A stretch of DNA of 64,000 nt from Peptoniphilus mikwangii (GCF_000468535.1 NZ_AUQY01000002.1:350204-414203); one strand, 5' to 3'; shown: positions 48,111-57,821, counted from the stretch's first letter. Made by a program: numbers and translations. Notes: generated by a model from the letters alone, not told the origin.

Positions 48111-49343
48111 ATGTCTTTTAAAGAAAATCTAAAAAAATATGCAAATTTAATAATAAGAGAAGGACTTAAAATAAAAAAAGATGATCTGCTTGTAATTAGA
48201 GGTCCGGTAGAAACCTATGAGTTTATTAACTTAATTGCAGAAACTGCATTTGAAGCAGGAGCAAAAGATGTTTTTGTAAATTATTCTGACCAAAATTTAG
48301 CTAAAATAAGATACAATAATGCAAGTATTGAAACTTTAAGCGATATTCCACAATATTTTATTGATGAACAAAATGGATATATTGAAAAAAAAGCTAAATT
48401 TTTATCAATTACAGGTGATGATCCAAATTTGCTTTCTGATGTAAATCCCGAAAAAGTTAAAGCCGCTGTCAAAGCAAAATCAATAGCCTTAAAATCTTTC
48501 AGCGAAAAAATGATGAATAGTGAATGTTCATGGTGTGTTGTAGGTGTTGCAGTTCCGAGTTGGGCTAAAGTAGTATTTCCAAACTTAAGTGAAGAAGAAG
48601 CTGTTAAAAAACTTTGGGACACAATTTTCTATACAGTTAGAGTTACGGAAGATAATCCTATATCAGCATGGGAAACTCATTCAAATAATCTAAAAAAATG
48701 GTCTGACTTCTTAAATGAAAAACAATTTGAATTTCTTGAATACCATAGTGAAAATGGTACAGACTTAAAAATAAGACTACCGGAAAATCATATATTTTCA
48801 GGTGCAAGTGAATTTAACAGGTATGGCGAAGAATTCATTGCCAATATGCCAACTGAAGAAGTATTTTCAATGCCGCATAGAGATGGTGTAAACGGAATAG
48901 TCTACAACACAAAACCTCTCAACTACAACGGAAATTTAATAGATGACTTTTATCTTAAATTTAAAGATGGAGTAGTTGTTGATTTTGATGCAAAAATCGG
49001 ATATGAAACATTAAAAAATATGCTAGATTCGGATGAAGGCTCAAGAAGACTCGGAGAAGTTGCATTAGTTCCATATCACTCTCCAATTTCCAATACAAAA
49101 ATTTTATTCTACAATACACTTTACGATGAAAACGCATCATGCCATTTAGCTCTTGGAAAAGCATATCCTATTTGTATTAAGGGAGGCGAATCTATGAGTA
49201 CGGAAGAACTTATCAAAAATGGTGCTAATGATTCAATCATACATGTTGACTTTATGATTGGAGATAGCACAACAAATATTGTAGGAATAAGCAAAAGTGG
49301 AGAAAGAACTCAAATATTTAAAGATGGAAATTTTGTAATTTAG
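48111..49343 (+). CDS. M29-family metallo-aminopeptidase (AmpS/PepS type)
   Basis: 410-aa cytoplasmic aminopeptidase. Family hallmarks are YANLIIREGLKIKKDDLLVIRGP at the N-terminus, and the C-terminal metal-binding stretch SDEGSRRLGEVALVPYHSPIS, NTLYDENASCHLALGKAYP and IHVDFMIGDST. Releases N-terminal residues from peptides, with two metals. GAGGTGAT precedes the start. Separated from mnmA by 82 bases with no terminator. Confidence 0.93.
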   Translation: MSFKENLKKYANLIIREGLKIKKDDLLVIRGPVETYEFINLIAETAFEAGAKDVFVNYSDQNLAKIRYNNASIETLSDIPQYFIDEQNGYIEKKAKFLSITGDDPNLLSDVNPEKVKAAVKAKSIALKSFSEKMMNSECSWCVVGVAVPSWAKVVFPNLSEEEAVKKLWDTIFYTVRVTEDNPISAWETHSNNLKKWSDFLNEKQFEFLEYHSENGTDLKIRLPENHIFSGASEFNRYGEEFIANMPTEEVFSMPHRDGVNGIVYNTKPLNYNGNLIDDFYLKFKDGVVVDFDAKIGYETLKNMLDSDEGSRRLGEVALVPYHSPISNTKILFYNTLYDENASCHLALGKAYPICIKGGESMSTEELIKNGANDSIIHVDFMIGDSTTNIVGISKSGERTQIFKDGNFVI

Positions 49344-49401
49344 TTGACAAATTTTGATAATTTTTAAAACAGATGATTTATATAAAGATATAATTTTATT
49401 T

Positions 49402-49436
49402 AAAATCGACATTCAAAAATGTCGGTTTTTCTTTTT
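49402..49436 (+). terminator. Rho-independent terminator after the M29 aminopeptidase
   Basis: Plus-strand stem CGACAT / ATGTCG with loop TCAAAA, extended by A/T pairs, then GTTTTTCTTTTT. It ends the mnmA-aminopeptidase unit. Confidence 0.88.
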
Positions 49437-49490
49437 CAAATAGGCTGCTTATCATTTTATTTAATTATTATAATATTACTTATATTCCTT

Positions 49491-49643
49491 TCATTTTAAC
49501 AATATATTTTTCTCTTTAATACATGGCATATGCTCAGTATTCCATATTCCTAGCTTAATGCTATCAATATAATTATTTAACATTGATGTTGTTAAAGTTT
49601 TTAAATAAATATATTTTCTTATTACTTTAAAATCTTTAAGCAT
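49491..49643 (-). CDS. Possible 50-aa ORF in the gap before ileS, unknown
   Basis: An open frame on the minus strand encodes 50 aa: MLKDFKVIRKYIYLKTLTTS, continuing with LGIWNTEHMPCIKEKN. It is the longest coding-like sequence in the 368-base gap between the aminopeptidase and ileS. There is no clear ribosome site and it begins 17 bases beyond the ileS terminator, so it may be non-coding or a relic. The rest of the gap has only the two terminators. Confidence 0.25.
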   Translation of the reverse strand: MLKDFKVIRKYIYLKTLTTSMLNNYIDSIKLGIWNTEHMPCIKEKNILLK

Positions 49644-49657
49644 AAATTTTATTACTA

Positions 49658-49701
49658 TAAAAAAGAAGTTAATATACTAATATTAGTACATTAACTTCTT
49701 A
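49658..49701 (-). terminator. Rho-independent terminator after ileS
   Basis: Stem GAAGTTAAT and its complement extending through TACTAATATTAGTA, with one mismatch, followed by TTTTTTATAG on the minus strand. Lies 11 bases after the ileS stop. Confidence 0.85.
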
Positions 49702-49711
49702 ATTTCATTAT

Positions 49712-52700
49712 TTAATTGAGTTTTTCTATTTTTATTTTAGAGTCATGTCCATTCAAATCAACAGATTCTCCTTCAAAACCTTCTCTCTTTATATCTTGAG
49801 CAAGTGTTTCCGCTTTAATAAATTCTGTATAATTTGTTATTGCCTCTACTACTTCATCATCAGCTTCATAAGATATTACTATATTATCAAGCACATCAAG
49901 ATCTTCAGATTTTCTAAGTTGCTGAATCTTTGAAATAAACTCACGAACATATCCTTCTTCAACTAATTCTTTTGTAAATTCTGTATCCAGTATTACAAAT
50001 AAATTATTTTCCATTATTACATCAAAGCCTTCTTTAGACTTTATTGTTATTAATACATAATCCTCTAATATCTCTGTATCTTCTCCGTTTAGAACCATAT
50101 TTACAGCGCCATTTCTCAAGTCTGATACAAATTTTTTCGGTTCTATTGACTTTAATACATTTCCAAACTCTTTAATTTTTGCTCCAAGAATTGAACCTGC
50201 CACTTTAAAGTTTGGCTTTAATTCATAATTCATAAATACGGATAAATCTTCTTCAAATACAACTTCTTTAACATTCAATTCTTCTTTTATTAAATCCGTT
50301 AAATCGCCTATTATTTCTTTGTATTTACCATCAATTATTACCTTTGAAAGTGGTTGGCGAACTTTTATCTTAACTTCTTCTCTTGAAGCACGACCAAGTG
50401 CCACTAGGCTTCTTACTAAATCCATTTTTTCTTCAAGTTTAGTATCAATTAATGACTCATCTGCAAGCGGATACATTTCAAGATGAACAGATTCATTTTC
50501 TGTGAGAGATTTAAAAAGCTCTTCTGCTATAAACGGAACAAAAGGTGCTATCACTTTTGTAATTCCAAGCATAACTTCATATGTTGTATTGTAAACAGCT
50601 TTTTTATCATCATCGATTTCTGTTTTCCAAAATCTTCTTCTATTTCTTCTGATATACCAGTTAGAAAAATCTTCTATTACAAAGTCTTGAATATTTCTTA
50701 CAACTCTTGTAAGCTCAAATACTTCCATATCAGCCTTAACATTTAGCAAAAGATTATTATATTTTGAAAGAAGCCACTTATCTATTTCATCTCTATTCTC
50801 ATAAGAAACTTTAAATTCACGCGGATCTATTTCATCTGTATTTGCATATAGACTAAAGAAATTATATATATTTCTAAGTGATCTGAAGAATTTAGATTCA
50901 GCTTCTCTTAATCCGTCTTCATCAAACTTTGTAGGTGCCCATGGTGGTGATACATACATTAAATACCAGCGAACTGTATCAGCTCCGTATTTATCAAATA
51001 ATTCAAATGGTTGAACTGTATTACCTTTAGACTTACTCATTTTCTTACCGAATTTATCAAGAATTAAATCATTAACAAGTACATTCTTGTAAGGAGTAAC
51101 TCCTGTCATATAAGTTGAAATTGCAAGTAGTGAGTAGAACCAACCTCTTGTTTGATCTATACCTTCACAGATGAAATTTGCAGGAAATAACTCATTAAAA
51201 TCATCTTTATGTTCAAATGGATAGTGCCATTGAGCAAAAGGCATAGCGCCTGAATCAAACCATACGTCAATTACATCTTTTTCTCTTGTCATAGGTTTGC
51301 CGCAATGAGGACAAGTTAAATGTATATCATCAACATAAGGTCTGTGTAATTCAACAGTTTCATCTATATCTTCTACCGCTTTTTCTACAAGTTCTTTTCT
51401 AGAACCTACAGACTCAACATGACCGCATTCACATCTCCAAAGAGGAAGTGGTGTTCCCCAATACCTTGATCTTGAAATTGCCCAATCATTTAAATTTTCA
51501 AGCCAATTTCCAAATCTCTTTTCTCCTACAAATTCAGGAAACCAATTAACATCATTATTATTTTCAATTAATTTATCTTTAAACTTTGTAACTTCTATAT
51601 ACCAAGATGGATGTGCATAATAAATCAATGGAGTATGACATCTCCAACAATGAGGATAATTGTGTAAGAATTTTTGTTTTTTGAATAACTTATCATTATC
51701 ATATAAGTAATGTATTACTTCATGATCCGCATCCATTACAAATTGTCCTTTCCAAGGAGTTTCTGTAAATTTACCTTCTTCATCTACAGGATTTAATACC
51801 GGTAAATCATATCTTCTTCCTGTTTGATAATCATCTTCTCCAAATGCAGGTGCTGTATGAACTATTCCCGTACCATCCTCAGTTGTTACATAATCCGCAC
51901 AAGTTACAAAAAATGCTTTTTTATTTGTAGTTAAAAATGGTATTAACTGTTCATATTCTACAAATTCAAGCTCTTTCCCTTTCATTGTTTCAAGAATTTC
52001 ATATTCTTTATCAAAGATTTTAGATGCAAGATCTTTTGCAACATAATATATTACATCTTCATACTTTACCTTTATATAATCTACATCTGCATTTACTGTA
52101 AGTGCAACATTAGATGGAAGTGTCCATGGAGTAGTTGTCCACGCAAGGAAATATTCATCTTTATTAGCTAATTTGAATTTTGCAATTACTGTTTCTGTTT
52201 TTATTTCTTCATATCCTTGAGCCACTTCATGTGATGCAAGACCTGTTCCACATCTTGGACAATATGGTAATATTTTATGTCCTTCATAAATAAGTCCATC
52301 TTCAAACATCTTATTTAGTATATACCAAACTGATTCTATATAATCATTTTCAAGTGTTATATATGGATGATCAAGATCTATAAGATATGCCATTCTCTTT
52401 GTAAGAGTTCTCCATTCACGTTCATATTCAAATACAGATTCTTTGCACATTTTATTAAAATCTGCTATACCATATTTTTCTATATCTTGTTTGTTATGAA
52501 GATCAAGTCTTTTTTCAACTTCAATTTCAACAGGAAGACCGTGTGTATCCCATCCGGCCTTTCTTTTTACTTGATAGCCGTTCATAGTTTTATATCTACA
52601 AGTTAAATCTTTTAATGTTCTAGCCATTACGTGATGTATGCCCGGACGACCGTTTGCTGTAGGAGGTCCTTCAAAAAATATATAAGGTTCATTCCCAGCT

Positions 52701-52807
52701 CTTGTCTCAACGGATCTGTGGAGAAGATCTATATCTTCCCAATATTTTGCTATACTTTCTTCTCTTTCTTTTACAGATTCCTTAGAAAGTGTTTTAAATA
52801 CTTTCAT
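49712..52807 (-). CDS. ileS: Isoleucyl-tRNA synthetase, IleRS2-type with GXHH signature
   Basis: 1031-aa class Ia enzyme. The N-terminal signature is PPTANGRPGIHHV (residues 48-60): the HIGH motif is replaced by GIHH, a GXHH form. The insertion and editing domain and KMSKSKGN near residue 600 follow, with zinc-type CPRCG and CPHCG pairs. Size and sequence place it with the eukaryotic-like IleRS2 branch rather than the common bacterial IleRS1. It is controlled by the T-box leader upstream; AAGGAGG precedes the start. Confidence 0.97.
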   Translation of the reverse strand: MKVFKTLSKESVKEREESIAKYWEDIDLLHRSVETRAGNEPYIFFEGPPTANGRPGIHHVMARTLKDLTCRYKTMNGYQVKRKAGWDTHGLPVEIEVEKRLDLHNKQDIEKYGIADFNKMCKESVFEYEREWRTLTKRMAYLIDLDHPYITLENDYIESVWYILNKMFEDGLIYEGHKILPYCPRCGTGLASHEVAQGYEEIKTETVIAKFKLANKDEYFLAWTTTPWTLPSNVALTVNADVDYIKVKYEDVIYYVAKDLASKIFDKEYEILETMKGKELEFVEYEQLIPFLTTNKKAFFVTCADYVTTEDGTGIVHTAPAFGEDDYQTGRRYDLPVLNPVDEEGKFTETPWKGQFVMDADHEVIHYLYDNDKLFKKQKFLHNYPHCWRCHTPLIYYAHPSWYIEVTKFKDKLIENNNDVNWFPEFVGEKRFGNWLENLNDWAISRSRYWGTPLPLWRCECGHVESVGSRKELVEKAVEDIDETVELHRPYVDDIHLTCPHCGKPMTREKDVIDVWFDSGAMPFAQWHYPFEHKDDFNELFPANFICEGIDQTRGWFYSLLAISTYMTGVTPYKNVLVNDLILDKFGKKMSKSKGNTVQPFELFDKYGADTVRWYLMYVSPPWAPTKFDEDGLREAESKFFRSLRNIYNFFSLYANTDEIDPREFKVSYENRDEIDKWLLSKYNNLLLNVKADMEVFELTRVVRNIQDFVIEDFSNWYIRRNRRRFWKTEIDDDKKAVYNTTYEVMLGITKVIAPFVPFIAEELFKSLTENESVHLEMYPLADESLIDTKLEEKMDLVRSLVALGRASREEVKIKVRQPLSKVIIDGKYKEIIGDLTDLIKEELNVKEVVFEEDLSVFMNYELKPNFKVAGSILGAKIKEFGNVLKSIEPKKFVSDLRNGAVNMVLNGEDTEILEDYVLITIKSKEGFDVIMENNLFVILDTEFTKELVEEGYVREFISKIQQLRKSEDLDVLDNIVISYEADDEVVEAITNYTEFIKAETLAQDIKREGFEGESVDLNGHDSKIKIEKLN

Positions 52808-52835
52808 CTTTTTCCTCCTTAAAAATAATATAAAA

Positions 52836-53000
52836 AAAAGTCCCTTTCAAAAGAAAGGGACGAACATTGCCGCGGTACCACCCTAATTATAGATGTCTAT
52901 CTCTTAAGGTCTTAAGGCGACTAACCTAAAAGCTCCAAGCTGATCTATATGCTCAATTTTATGTTCTTCCACCAAGCGAACACTCTCTAAAAATAAATAT
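52836..53000 (-). promoter_or_regulatory. T-box riboswitch (Ile) controlling ileS
   Basis: The conserved T-box AGGGTGGTACCGCGG lies at 52870-52884 on the minus strand. The terminator stem GTCCCTTTC / GAAAGGGAC (52840-52861) ends in TTTTTTTT. Stem I lies upstream with the AUC specifier at 52942-52944 (in GATCAGC), an Ile codon. Uncharged tRNA-Ile would favour antitermination. The leader lies between rrf2 and ileS; its promoter is unclear and could be inside rrf2. Confidence 0.95.
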
Positions 53001-53017
53001 CAAGCATAACGGTCTTT

Positions 53018-53431
53018 TCATCGCTCCATAAACTTATCTAATGTTGCATCTTTAAACATATCTACTATTGTTTGTTGTACTTCTGCAAGTTTATTGTGAA
53101 ATTTACATCCTACAAATCCACAAGGGCTGTCAGATACTCTTCCACATTCTGAATCAATACATTTATTAACTATAATTGGTCCATCTACTGCAACAATTAT
53201 GTCATATAATGTAATTTCTTCCTTAGGTTTATTTAACAAGTATCCCCCTGCAGCACCTCTTTTTGCTGTAGTTATACCTGCAAGATTTAACTTTCTTAAA
53301 ATTCTAAGTGTAAATCTCTCAGATATTTTCTTTTCACTTGCTATCTTAGGCGCTCCAATTACTTGTCCTTCATTTTGAGCTAAATATCCACAAATTCTAA
53401 ATGCATAATCTGTTTCTTGTGTAATTCTCAT
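53018..53431 (-). CDS. Rrf2-family transcriptional regulator with iron-sulphur cysteines
   Basis: 137-aa winged-helix regulator: MRITQETDYAFRICGYLA, helix-turn-helix with APKIASEKKISERFTLRILRKLNLAGI and the wing KRGAAGGYLL. Cysteines C91, C96, C104 and C109 form a likely cluster-binding set, comparable to IscR/NsrR-type proteins that sense Fe-S status, NO or redox. Regulates itself perhaps through the palindrome at its promoter. Lies between COG4091 and the ileS T-box. Confidence 0.92.
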   Translation of the reverse strand: MRITQETDYAFRICGYLAQNEGQVIGAPKIASEKKISERFTLRILRKLNLAGITTAKRGAAGGYLLNKPKEEITLYDIIVAVDGPIIVNKCIDSECGRVSDSPCGFVGCKFHNKLAEVQQTIVDMFKDATLDKFMER

Positions 53432-53455
53432 ACCAGATATTCCTCTCCATCCTAA

Positions 53456-53498
53456 TCTATAATAGATACATTCTATAATATTAAATATATTACGTCAA
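53456..53498 (-). promoter_or_regulatory. Promoter and palindromic operator of the Rrf2 regulator
   Basis: Minus-strand -35 TTGACG (53493-53498), 17-base spacer, -10 TAGAAT (53470-53475). The palindrome TCTATAATAGA (53456-53466) covers the expected start site. A TATTATAGA repeat occurs twice in the region. The arrangement suggests autorepression. Confidence 0.6.
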
Positions 53499-54770
53499 TA
53501 TAATTTTTTTATCCTGTTCTCTTCTAAGTTTAACTATTACAGAATTTTCATCCAAAATTACATCTTCATAGCTGAGAGCTTGTCCTTTTTTTACATTTCT
53601 TCTAAGCCTAACATTTCCAACTATCAATCCTATCGGAAGCAAATTTTCTTTTTTCTGAATTTCTGCTTTTTCAAGTTGTCCAAAAACAGAATATCCACCT
53701 ATGCCGTCAATAAAATCTCCTGCTTTCAAATCTTTTTTTGCTATTGCTATAGTTTCAGCAACAGGTGCTCCAATGCTAACAATAGATGAGTCCCTAAGAA
53801 CTACAGCTCTTATAATTGAATTCGGCACTTCAATACTTGTCAAATGATAGGGCCTATATATTGCAAAATTAGGTCCGTCTCCCATTGAAAGATATTTCAT
53901 TTCAGACTTTATTACATCTGATTTTGCCCTGACAATTGCAAACACTCCCGGCGCTATTCCCATCGCAAAATCAACTACTCCGTAACTATTTAACATACCG
54001 CCGTATTCTTTCAAATTAATATCTTTAGCAATTTCTTTTGGACTTGTTGTAAAGCAATGACATCCTCTTGTATCCGGAACAAAACCGGTAGCATTACAAA
54101 CTGCATTAAGTTCTGTCATTGTATTTGTTCCATCAACAAATGATGTTAACATCCTTGGATTTAATCCTCTCGATATTGCTTCATCACAAAGTTCATCGGG
54201 TATTGCATAATTATTTAACTTATTATTTTTCCCTTTTCCAAGAACCAAAATATCAAAACCGGTTGTTTTTAAAAACTCGAACAGTTCTATTATAGCTCCA
54301 GGTTCATCTCCGGAAGACCCTGTATAAATTATTCCGGCTTCATCTGCTAAAATTTTTAAATATGCTCCTATAGTTGCATCCATTTCAACATTTAATGTTA
54401 CAATATCTGTTTTTGATTCTATAGCCCAAAGAGAAATTTGTGCTCCGGCTTCTGTATCTCCTGTACAGTCAACAACACAGTCAGTAAATTTTGCAGGAAT
54501 TTCATTATTTGTAGTAGCTATATAATATCCTTGTTCAATATATCTTAATGCCTCATCTAATTCATTTGTAATTTTTATTTTTTCTTTTAATATTCCCGCT
54601 TTATTGAAAGATTCAAGAACTGATTCTATTTTGCGTGATGATTGAACTTGCGGCATAAAATTATCTATTATTTCGAGTTGTGATACTAATGATGTACCCA
54701 TAATTCCAGCCCCAACAACTCCAACTGAAATTTTACCATGCTCTTCTAAAACTTTTTTTAAATAGAACAT
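53490..54770 (-). CDS. COG4091-type predicted oxidoreductase with SAF domain
   Basis: 426-aa protein: an N-terminal Rossmann fold with VGVVGAGIMGTSL (about 16-28), a homoserine dehydrogenase-like middle region (CVVDCTGDTEAG; GMLNSYGVVDFAMGIAPGVFAIV) and a C-terminal SAF domain (about 340-425, KKDLKAGDFIDGIGGY, VKKGQALSYEDV). The family is annotated as predicted homoserine dehydrogenase with SAF domain; reaction unproven. Its end overlaps the Rrf2 promoter. Confidence 0.85.
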   Translation of the reverse strand: MFYLKKVLEEHGKISVGVVGAGIMGTSLVSQLEIIDNFMPQVQSSRKIESVLESFNKAGILKEKIKITNELDEALRYIEQGYYIATTNNEIPAKFTDCVVDCTGDTEAGAQISLWAIESKTDIVTLNVEMDATIGAYLKILADEAGIIYTGSSGDEPGAIIELFEFLKTTGFDILVLGKGKNNKLNNYAIPDELCDEAISRGLNPRMLTSFVDGTNTMTELNAVCNATGFVPDTRGCHCFTTSPKEIAKDINLKEYGGMLNSYGVVDFAMGIAPGVFAIVRAKSDVIKSEMKYLSMGDGPNFAIYRPYHLTSIEVPNSIIRAVVLRDSSIVSIGAPVAETIAIAKKDLKAGDFIDGIGGYSVFGQLEKAEIQKKENLLPIGLIVGNVRLRRNVKKGQALSYEDVILDENSVIVKLRREQDKKIILT

Positions 54771-54823
54771 ACTGCCTCCTTATCTAAAATAAAATTATAT
54801 CATATAAAATTTAGTTTTAAAAG

Positions 54824-56023
54824 CTACATACTTCTGGCAGCTTGCATTGCAGATGATACTGCCCATTGAATATTATATCCTCCGCACATACCATCAACAT
54901 CAAGAACCTCTCCTATAATATATAGCCCGCCTAAAATTTTAGATTCAAAAGATTTTTCATCTATATCATCAGTTGCAACTCCTCCAACACTCACTTGAGA
55001 ATTTTCAAATCCTCTATTACCCAAAACTTCAAATTCACTTTCAAGTAATATATTAATTAATCGTTCAAATTCAGAACTGTCTATTATGTTTAAAGACGTT
55101 TCTTTCTTCATTCCTAAGATATCTGTTATATAATATATAAATTTTTTATCTACTATTCCGCTAAGCCATCTATCTAAATCAAAATGAGAAAGCATATAAT
55201 ACCTATTATACAATTCATTTTTCATTAAACTTAAATCATCAACATTATTAATAATAGATAATTTTATTTTCAATTCTTTTTTATAAAAATTTACTTTTCT
55301 GGAAATATTTAATATCGGAGGACCACTTACTCCATAATCTGTAAATAAAATCTCACCGAAATCTTCTTCAACTACATTCTTACCGTTAATAAGTTTTACA
55401 TTTCCAACAACTTTAACTCCGCTTAAATGCTTCAAATATTTAGAATTTAATTTTATTTGTGTAAGTGCCGGCATTATTTTTGTGATTCTATGCCCCAATT
55501 TTTCAAGTACTTTATAACTCTTACCATCTGAACCGAGATTTGGAGTTGATGATCCTCCAACTGCAAAAACTACTTTATCAGATTCATAAGAACATTCATT
55601 AGTTTTAACAACAAACTTATTTTCTTTTTCTATTGATATAACACTATTGTTGCAAAAAATCTCCACTCCTAAATCATAAAGCTCATCTAATAATTCTTTA
55701 ACTACACTTTGTGCCTTTAACGTTATCGGATATACTCTATTTGCATTTTCAATCGTTGTATATATTCCAATAGTATTAAGATAATTTATAAAATCTATAT
55801 TTGAAAATTTTTCAATAGCATTTGAAACAAATTCTTTTTTCTCAAAATATTTATCTGAAGAAAGTTCCATATTTGTTAAATTACATCTTCCATTTCCTGT
55901 AACTAACATTTTTTTTAAAATTCTATCTTTTTTTTCAAGTATGACAACTTTATTTCCTCTTCTTGCAAGTTCTATTGCACAAAAAACTCCGGATATTCCT
56001 CCACCTATTATAATTACTTTCAT
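54824..56023 (-). CDS. FAD-dependent oxidoreductase, HI0933/BaiN family
   Basis: 399-aa flavoprotein: MKVIIIGGGISGVFCAIELARRG dinucleotide site, GNGRCNLTN, and the C-terminal GGYNIQWAVSSAMQAAR typical of the YhiN/BaiN group. Members reduce steroid or other double bonds, though most are untested. Start at 56023 (MKVIIIGG) follows AGAGAGTGAT; a longer reading from 56071 lacks a good site. 271 bases separate it from the divergent yfcC gene. Confidence 0.9.
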   Translation of the reverse strand: MKVIIIGGGISGVFCAIELARRGNKVVILEKKDRILKKMLVTGNGRCNLTNMELSSDKYFEKKEFVSNAIEKFSNIDFINYLNTIGIYTTIENANRVYPITLKAQSVVKELLDELYDLGVEIFCNNSVISIEKENKFVVKTNECSYESDKVVFAVGGSSTPNLGSDGKSYKVLEKLGHRITKIMPALTQIKLNSKYLKHLSGVKVVGNVKLINGKNVVEEDFGEILFTDYGVSGPPILNISRKVNFYKKELKIKLSIINNVDDLSLMKNELYNRYYMLSHFDLDRWLSGIVDKKFIYYITDILGMKKETSLNIIDSSEFERLINILLESEFEVLGNRGFENSQVSVGGVATDDIDEKSFESKILGGLYIIGEVLDVDGMCGGYNIQWAVSSAMQAARSM

Positions 56024-56198
56024 AATTAAATCACTCTCTATTAAATAATCTTTTATGTAATTATATAGCAAAACATCTTTATTTTGAAATACAATTTATT
56101 TTACATCGATATTTTTAATATATTTAAAACCTGATATAGTTTTACACTTCAAACAGCTAAATTTACAGATTTTTATTAATTTATCTTATATAATTTTC

Positions 56199-56227
56199 TT
56201 GTTTTTAATTTACAGTAGGGTTAAAAT
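56199..56227 (+). promoter_or_regulatory. Candidate promoter of the YfcC-PepT-PepD unit
   Basis: Plus-strand -35 TTGTTT (56199-56204), 17-base spacer, -10 TAAAAT (56222-56227). A second -10-like TATAAT lies at 56253-56258 without a good -35. The remaining intergenic region 56024-56198 has no other feature I can identify. Confidence 0.4.
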
Positions 56228-56294
56228 ATAATTAAGAAATTCTTTCATTTGTTATAATATAAGATTTCTTAATAAAAAAATGAGGTGATATTTA

Positions 56295-57821
56295 ATGACA
56301 GAAACAACCAAAAAGAAAAAAAAGAGGGCCTTTCCTAATGCCTTCACGGTACTATTTATTGTATTAATTCTTGCAGCAATACTTACATTTATAGTTCCCG
56401 CCGGACTATATCAACGTCTATCTTATGATGGAGATAGCAATGTATTTGAAGTTATCGATCAAGAAGGAAATGTTACCGAAAAACCTGCAACTGAAGATAC
56501 TTTAAAAGAGCTTAACATAGCAATAGGACTCGAAAAATTTACAGGAGGAGATATTCGTAAGCCTATCGCAATTCCAGGTACTTATAAAACTATTGAACAA
56601 AATCCGCAGGGATTAACAGCATTTTTAAAATCTCCTATTGAGGGTGTTATTGATACTGTAGACATTATAATATTTATATTGATAATTGGTGGAAATATTG
56701 GTCTTCTTAACAAAACCGGAGCATTTGATGCAGGTATTGCAGCACTTTCTAAAAAAACCAAAGGTAAAGAATTTATACTAATTATAATAGTATTCTCTCT
56801 GGTAGCTCTCGGCGGTACAACCTTTGGGATGGCAGAAGAAACTATAGCATTATATCCTATTTTATTACCTATTTTTATTGCAAGCGGATATGATGCCATG
56901 GTAGCAATTGCAACAATTTATATGGCATCATCATTGGGAACAATGTTCTCAACAGTAAACCCGTTTGCCACTATAATAGCATCAACAGCAGCCGGAATTA
57001 ATTTTAAACTTGGTCTTCCTATAAGATCTGTAGGTCTTGTTTTAGGTTCTATTTTAACTTTAATCTACATCTATCGCTATGCAAAGAAAGTTCAAAAAAA
57101 TCCAAGTTTATCGATTATTTCCGACCAAATGCCTGAAATAAGACAAAAATTTGATTTAGATAACTTTGATTCAAACAATGCTCCTGAATTTACTCTAAAA
57201 AGAAAACTTATTCTTTTAATATTTGGTTTAGGATTCCCTGTAATGATTTGGGGAGATTATTCTCAAGGCTGGTGGTTCACTGAAATGAGCGTAATATTTA
57301 TGGTAACAGCATTCTTAATTATGCTTTTATCAAATATGACTGAAGGTGAAGCAGTAAATACATTTATGAACGGAGCAGCAGATTTAATTCAAGTAGCATT
57401 AGTATGCGGTGTAGCAAGAGCTATTAATATAATTATGGATAACGGATCTATTTCAGATACAATGCTATTCTATGCTTCTAATCTTGTAAACGGTATGAAT
57501 GGAATACTGTTCTCAATAGTACAAATGATTTTATTCACTTTCCTTGGAATTTTTATACCATCTTCATCAGGTCTTGCCGTATTATCAATGCCTATATTTG
57601 CTCCACTAGCAGATACTGTAAATTTAGGACGTGATGTAATTGTATCAGCATACACTTACGGTCAAGGTTGGATGGCATTCTTAACACCTACAGGATTAAT
57701 ACTTCCTACATTGCAAATGGTTGGTGTAACTTATGATAAATGGGTAAAATGGGTAATACCTTACATGGTACTACTTGCAATATTTGCAGCAACTATGCTT
57801 GGTGTTCAAACTATTATGTAA
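56295..57821 (+). CDS. YfcC-family (DcuC superfamily) amino-acid or dicarboxylate transporter
   Basis: 508-aa polytopic membrane protein with ~12 segments. The family features include AFPNAFTVLFIVLILAAILTFIVPAGLY, the GGTTFGMAEETIALYPIL stretch and the loop ending FIPSSSGLAVLSMPIFAPLAD. The family (PF03606) includes C4-dicarboxylate transporters and predicted basic amino-acid antiporters. The two M20 peptidases downstream suggest import of amino acids or peptides, by inference. GAGGTGAT precedes the ATG. Confidence 0.9.
   Translation: MTETTKKKKKRAFPNAFTVLFIVLILAAILTFIVPAGLYQRLSYDGDSNVFEVIDQEGNVTEKPATEDTLKELNIAIGLEKFTGGDIRKPIAIPGTYKTIEQNPQGLTAFLKSPIEGVIDTVDIIIFILIIGGNIGLLNKTGAFDAGIAALSKKTKGKEFILIIIVFSLVALGGTTFGMAEETIALYPILLPIFIASGYDAMVAIATIYMASSLGTMFSTVNPFATIIASTAAGINFKLGLPIRSVGLVLGSILTLIYIYRYAKKVQKNPSLSIISDQMPEIRQKFDLDNFDSNNAPEFTLKRKLILLIFGLGFPVMIWGDYSQGWWFTEMSVIFMVTAFLIMLLSNMTEGEAVNTFMNGAADLIQVALVCGVARAINIIMDNGSISDTMLFYASNLVNGMNGILFSIVQMILFTFLGIFIPSSSGLAVLSMPIFAPLADTVNLGRDVIVSAYTYGQGWMAFLTPTGLILPTLQMVGVTYDKWVKWVIPYMVLLAIFAATMLGVQTIM

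Noticed and set aside
53490..54770. Assignment as a true homoserine dehydrogenase
   Set aside because: The SAF domain and COG4091 architecture differ from Hom; no threonine pathway genes are nearby.
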